Assembly (NCBI RefSeq): GCF_000185505.1
Contig: NZ_GL622359.1
Coordinates: 1,538,505-1,602,504 of the forward strand
DNA length: 64,000 nt
Direction of reading: 5' to 3'
DNA from: Pseudoramibacter alactolyticus ATCC 23263
Lineage (GTDB): Bacteria; Bacillota; Clostridia; Eubacteriales; Eubacteriaceae
The notes below the pieces were generated by a model, which was not told the origin of the DNA, made no database searches, and saw only the letters and a list, made by a program, of their open reading frames with translations. The position numbers were made by a program, and so were the translations under genes. Shown here piece by piece: positions 62,163-64,000 of this stretch (the stretch's first letter is position 1; every line of letters starts with the position of its first letter).

Positions 62163-62222
62163 CGTGATTTCACTGAACCAAAATTCATCGTTTTGGGATT
62201 TCTCCCATAATATGAAATTTAT

Positions 62223-62251
62223 TTGACACCGTTCACCGCGCCTCCTATAAT
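62223..62251 (+). promoter_or_regulatory. Consensus promoter of the second gpsA-like gene
   Basis: TTGACA (62223-62228), 17-bp spacer, TATAAT (62246-62251): an exact match to both hexamers and spacing, so strong unless repressed. Confidence 0.88.
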
Positions 62252-62262
62252 ACCATTAACGG

Positions 62263-62278
62263 CGATCGCAAACGATCG
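62263..62278 (+). promoter_or_regulatory. Candidate SorC operator
   Basis: CGATCG-CAAA-CGATCG lies 12 bp downstream of the -10, at about +5 to +20. Paired CGATCG units at the start of a strong promoter would suit repression by the divergent SorC protein. A second inverted repeat, TGGGA-TTTC-TCCCA, lies upstream near 62195-62208. Confidence 0.5.
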
Positions 62279-62327
62279 ACAAACCGCACCCCTTTTTTGA
62301 TTTCAAATGCTTTCAGGAGGCAAATTT

Positions 62328-63368
62328 ATGGCAACCATCACTTTTATCGGCGCCGGTCAAATGGCATCTGCCCTCACGTTTCCCGCTTTCGAAAACGGCC
62401 ATGAAGTCCGGCTTGTCGGCACGCCCCTCGACCGCGACATCATCGACGGCCTGCGGCGCGACAATTTCCACATCACCTTAAAGCGCACCCTGCACAACGG
62501 CATCCACTATTATCAGGTTGAAGAAATGCGCGACGCCATCGACGGCGCCGACGCGATTCTCGGCGGCGTCTCGAGCTTCGGCGTCGACTGGTTCGCCGAA
62601 GAAGTGCTCCCCAACATCCCGCAGAACGTGCCGCTGATCTCCGTGACCAAGGGCATGATCGACCAGGAAGACGGCTCCATGCAGACCTATCCCGAATTCT
62701 GGGAAAGCACCGAAGCCGGCAGCAAGCTGAACATCAACGCCATCGGCGGCCCCTGCACCAGCTACGAGCTGGCCGATAAGGACGACTCCGCCGTGACCTT
62801 CTGCGGCCGCGACATCGAAACCCTGCGCTACCTGAAAGGCCTGTTCACCACCGATTATTATCACGTCAGCCTCTCCACAGACGTCGTCGGCGTGGAGTGT
62901 GCCGTCGCTCTGAAAAACGCCTATGCGCTGGGCGTCTCCCTGGCTGTCGGCCTGGCCGAAAAACGCGAGGGCATCGGCGTTCTGCACTACAACTCCCAGG
63001 CGGCCCTCTTTGGCCAGGGCGTGCGCGAAATGCGCAAACTCCTGAACCTGGTCGGCGGCGGGGACGACAATATCGTTTTGGGCGCCGGCGACCTTTACGT
63101 CACCGTCTTCGGCGGGCGCACCCGTAAAATCGGCACCCTGCTCGGCCAGGGCCTGAGCTTTGAAGACGCCATGGCCGAACTGGCCGGAGTCACCCTCGAA
63201 TCCATCGTCATCGCTACCCGCACGGCCCGTGCCGTGAAAAAGCTGGTGACCGCCGGCAAGGTGAACGCGGCCGACTTCCCCCTGCTTCTCCACGTCGACG
63301 CCATCATCAACGGCGGCGAACCCGTCAACATCCCGTGGAAGGCCTTCGAAACGGAAACCGTGCTTTAA
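62328..63368 (+). CDS. Second GpsA-like dehydrogenase, likely SorC-controlled
   Basis: A 346-residue protein, ATG at 62328 after TCAGGAGGCAAATTT. The nucleotide-binding motif is TFIGAGQMASALTFPAFENGHEVRLVG, the conserved Lys of the family lies in AVALKNAYALGVSLAVGL and the C-terminal domain has GAGDLYVTVFGGRTRKIGTLLG. It differs from canonical GpsA in the N-terminal loop (GQMAS) and substrate region (GGPCTSYELADKDDS). It may reduce another phosphorylated ketose/ketone or be a catabolic form induced with SorC. Activity on glycerol 3-phosphate is inference only. Confidence 0.78.
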   Translation: MATITFIGAGQMASALTFPAFENGHEVRLVGTPLDRDIIDGLRRDNFHITLKRTLHNGIHYYQVEEMRDAIDGADAILGGVSSFGVDWFAEEVLPNIPQNVPLISVTKGMIDQEDGSMQTYPEFWESTEAGSKLNINAIGGPCTSYELADKDDSAVTFCGRDIETLRYLKGLFTTDYYHVSLSTDVVGVECAVALKNAYALGVSLAVGLAEKREGIGVLHYNSQAALFGQGVREMRKLLNLVGGGDDNIVLGAGDLYVTVFGGRTRKIGTLLGQGLSFEDAMAELAGVTLESIVIATRTARAVKKLVTAGKVNAADFPLLLHVDAIINGGEPVNIPWKAFETETVL

Positions 63369-63383
63369 GCCTAAACCGCTTAT

Positions 63384-63414
63384 AAAAAAAGCAGCTCGTG
63401 AGAGCTGCTTTTTT
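63384..63414. terminator. Bidirectional terminator between the gpsA-like gene and the OB-fold gene
   Basis: AAAAAAAGCAGCTC-GTGA-GAGCTGCTTTTTT, with A and T runs on both sides. Confidence 0.92.
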
Positions 63415-63429
63415 GCGCCCAATCGGCCA

Positions 63430-64000
63430 TCACGGACCGATGGTAAAGCTGTCCACCGTTTTCATATCATAACCAAACCCCGAACCGACATCATCAACCG
63501 TCCCCTTCACAGTAATGGGCTTCCCGACCTGACTTTTCGCGATCGCGTCGCGGTCTTCCCGCTTGGTCAGCCAGCAGGTAATGTCCGCCCCGTATTGGAA
63601 ATCACTGGCCGTCACCTTGAAATTGGACCCGTAGGGATCGATGGATTTGATCACCCCGGTAATCTCGAGGGGCTTGCCTTCGTATTGTTTTTCAGCAGCG
63701 GTCGCATCGTTCAGCCATTGTTTAAGCAAATCACCGGCCGTCACCTTGGTGTAGGTTGGTTCCGTTTGGGTGACTTTCTTTTTCTTGGGCGTCGCCGCTT
63801 TTTTCTGCCCCAGAACACCGTCGAGCAGACCGATCTGCCAGGCCGCAAACGCGGCGGCGGCGATCACCACCAATACGATCAGCGGGTAGATCCAGTTATG
63901 AGAACGTTTGGGCTGATCGCCTGCACCCGACACCGGCTTTAGTTTTTCCGCCGTTACCCGGGCTTTATCCTCCACCACCACTTCTTTGGGCGGGGCTGCC
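63430..64000 (-). CDS. Membrane-anchored OB-fold (tRNA_anti-like) protein, N-terminus beyond window
   Basis: The frame is open to the window edge, so the N-terminus is missing. The visible part has a transmembrane segment (WIYPLIVLVVIAAAAFAAWQIG) after a charged linker, a Lys/Thr spacer (KKAATPKKKKVTQTEPTY), and an extracytoplasmic OB-fold-like domain (TAGDLLKQWLNDATAAEKQYEGKPLEITGVI and KPITVKGTVDDVGSG), as in the tRNA_anti-like family PF12869. Zinc-ribbon N-termini are frequent in such proteins, but cannot be checked here. Function unknown. Confidence 0.75.
   Translation of the reverse strand, partial: AAPPKEVVVEDKARVTAEKLKPVSGAGDQPKRSHNWIYPLIVLVVIAAAAFAAWQIGLLDGVLGQKKAATPKKKKVTQTEPTYTKVTAGDLLKQWLNDATAAEKQYEGKPLEITGVIKSIDPYGSNFKVTASDFQYGADITCWLTKREDRDAIAKSQVGKPITVKGTVDDVGSGFGYDMKTVDSFTIGP

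Noticed and set aside
1-64000. CRISPR arrays, tRNA genes, insertion sequences, phage genes
   Set aside because: No regular short repeats with unique spacers, no cloverleaf, and no transposase or integrase-like protein was seen anywhere in the window.

Overview
The window reads as a contiguous chromosomal stretch of a GC-moderate, strictly anaerobic Firmicute of the Eubacteriaceae type (Eubacterium limosum / Pseudoramibacter / Acetobacterium relatives). This placement is an inference from gene content: an ethanolamine-utilisation (eut) microcompartment operon controlled by an EutV/EutW antitermination pair, an anaerobic benzimidazole (bza) operon under a cobalamin riboswitch, a thl-crt-hbd butyrate/chain-elongation cluster, a formate-type channel, and a clostridial acc-fab operon with FabK and FabT.

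Layout. 1-11.7 kb (minus strand): eutV-eutW-eutA-eutB-eutC-eutL-eutE-eutM-eutM-eutT-(eut flavoprotein-like gene)-eutN-pduS/rnfC-like gene, the last cut by the window edge. eutE carries an apparent single-base frameshift. Terminator hairpins stand in front of eutV and of eutA. 11.8-18.6 kb: mutY, a UPF0182 membrane protein, a frameshifted tandem-HTH regulator and a small lipoprotein. 18.6-25 kb: an FNT-family formate/nitrite channel, a zinc-ribbon/TPR surface protein, and a four-gene Mn/Zn ABC importer whose second permease carries a winged-helix-like tail. 25.2-33.8 kb: cobalamin riboswitch plus bzaA-bzaB-cobT-bzaC-bzaD-bzaE, the gene set expected for anaerobic 5,6-dimethylbenzimidazole synthesis and activation. 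34-37.4 kb: a dicarboxylate/glutamate symporter, a cell-surface 5'-nucleotidase-like protein whose catalytic motifs are eroded, and a lone 5S rRNA gene with its own promoter. 37.4-46.2 kb: an AraC regulator and a sortase-assembled pilus operon (tip protein, major pilin, two class C sortases, basal pilin). 46.7-50.8 kb: a gpsA-like gene and thl-crt-hbd behind a Rex-type operator. 51.4-61.1 kb: accB-accC-accD-accA-fabH-fabK-fabD-fabG-fabF-fabZ-fabT. 61.1-64 kb: a SorC-type regulator divergent from a second gpsA-like gene, then an OB-fold membrane protein cut by the edge.

How the parts connect. Ethanolamine ammonia-lyase needs adenosylcobalamin: EutT and the PduS-like protein would regenerate the cofactor, while the bza operon and CobT would make and activate its lower ligand. 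Acetyl-CoA from EutE could feed both thl-crt-hbd and acc-fab. Most functional calls are family recognition from protein sequence read by eye. No database search was run, and regulatory sites are pattern matches.

The system-level highlights are a complete bza operon with a BzaC fused to a DUF2284-like cysteine-rich domain, the degenerate surface phosphoesterase, the two attenuator-like leaders of the eut locus, and the monocistronic 5S gene. No CRISPR array, tRNA gene, insertion sequence or prophage was seen.
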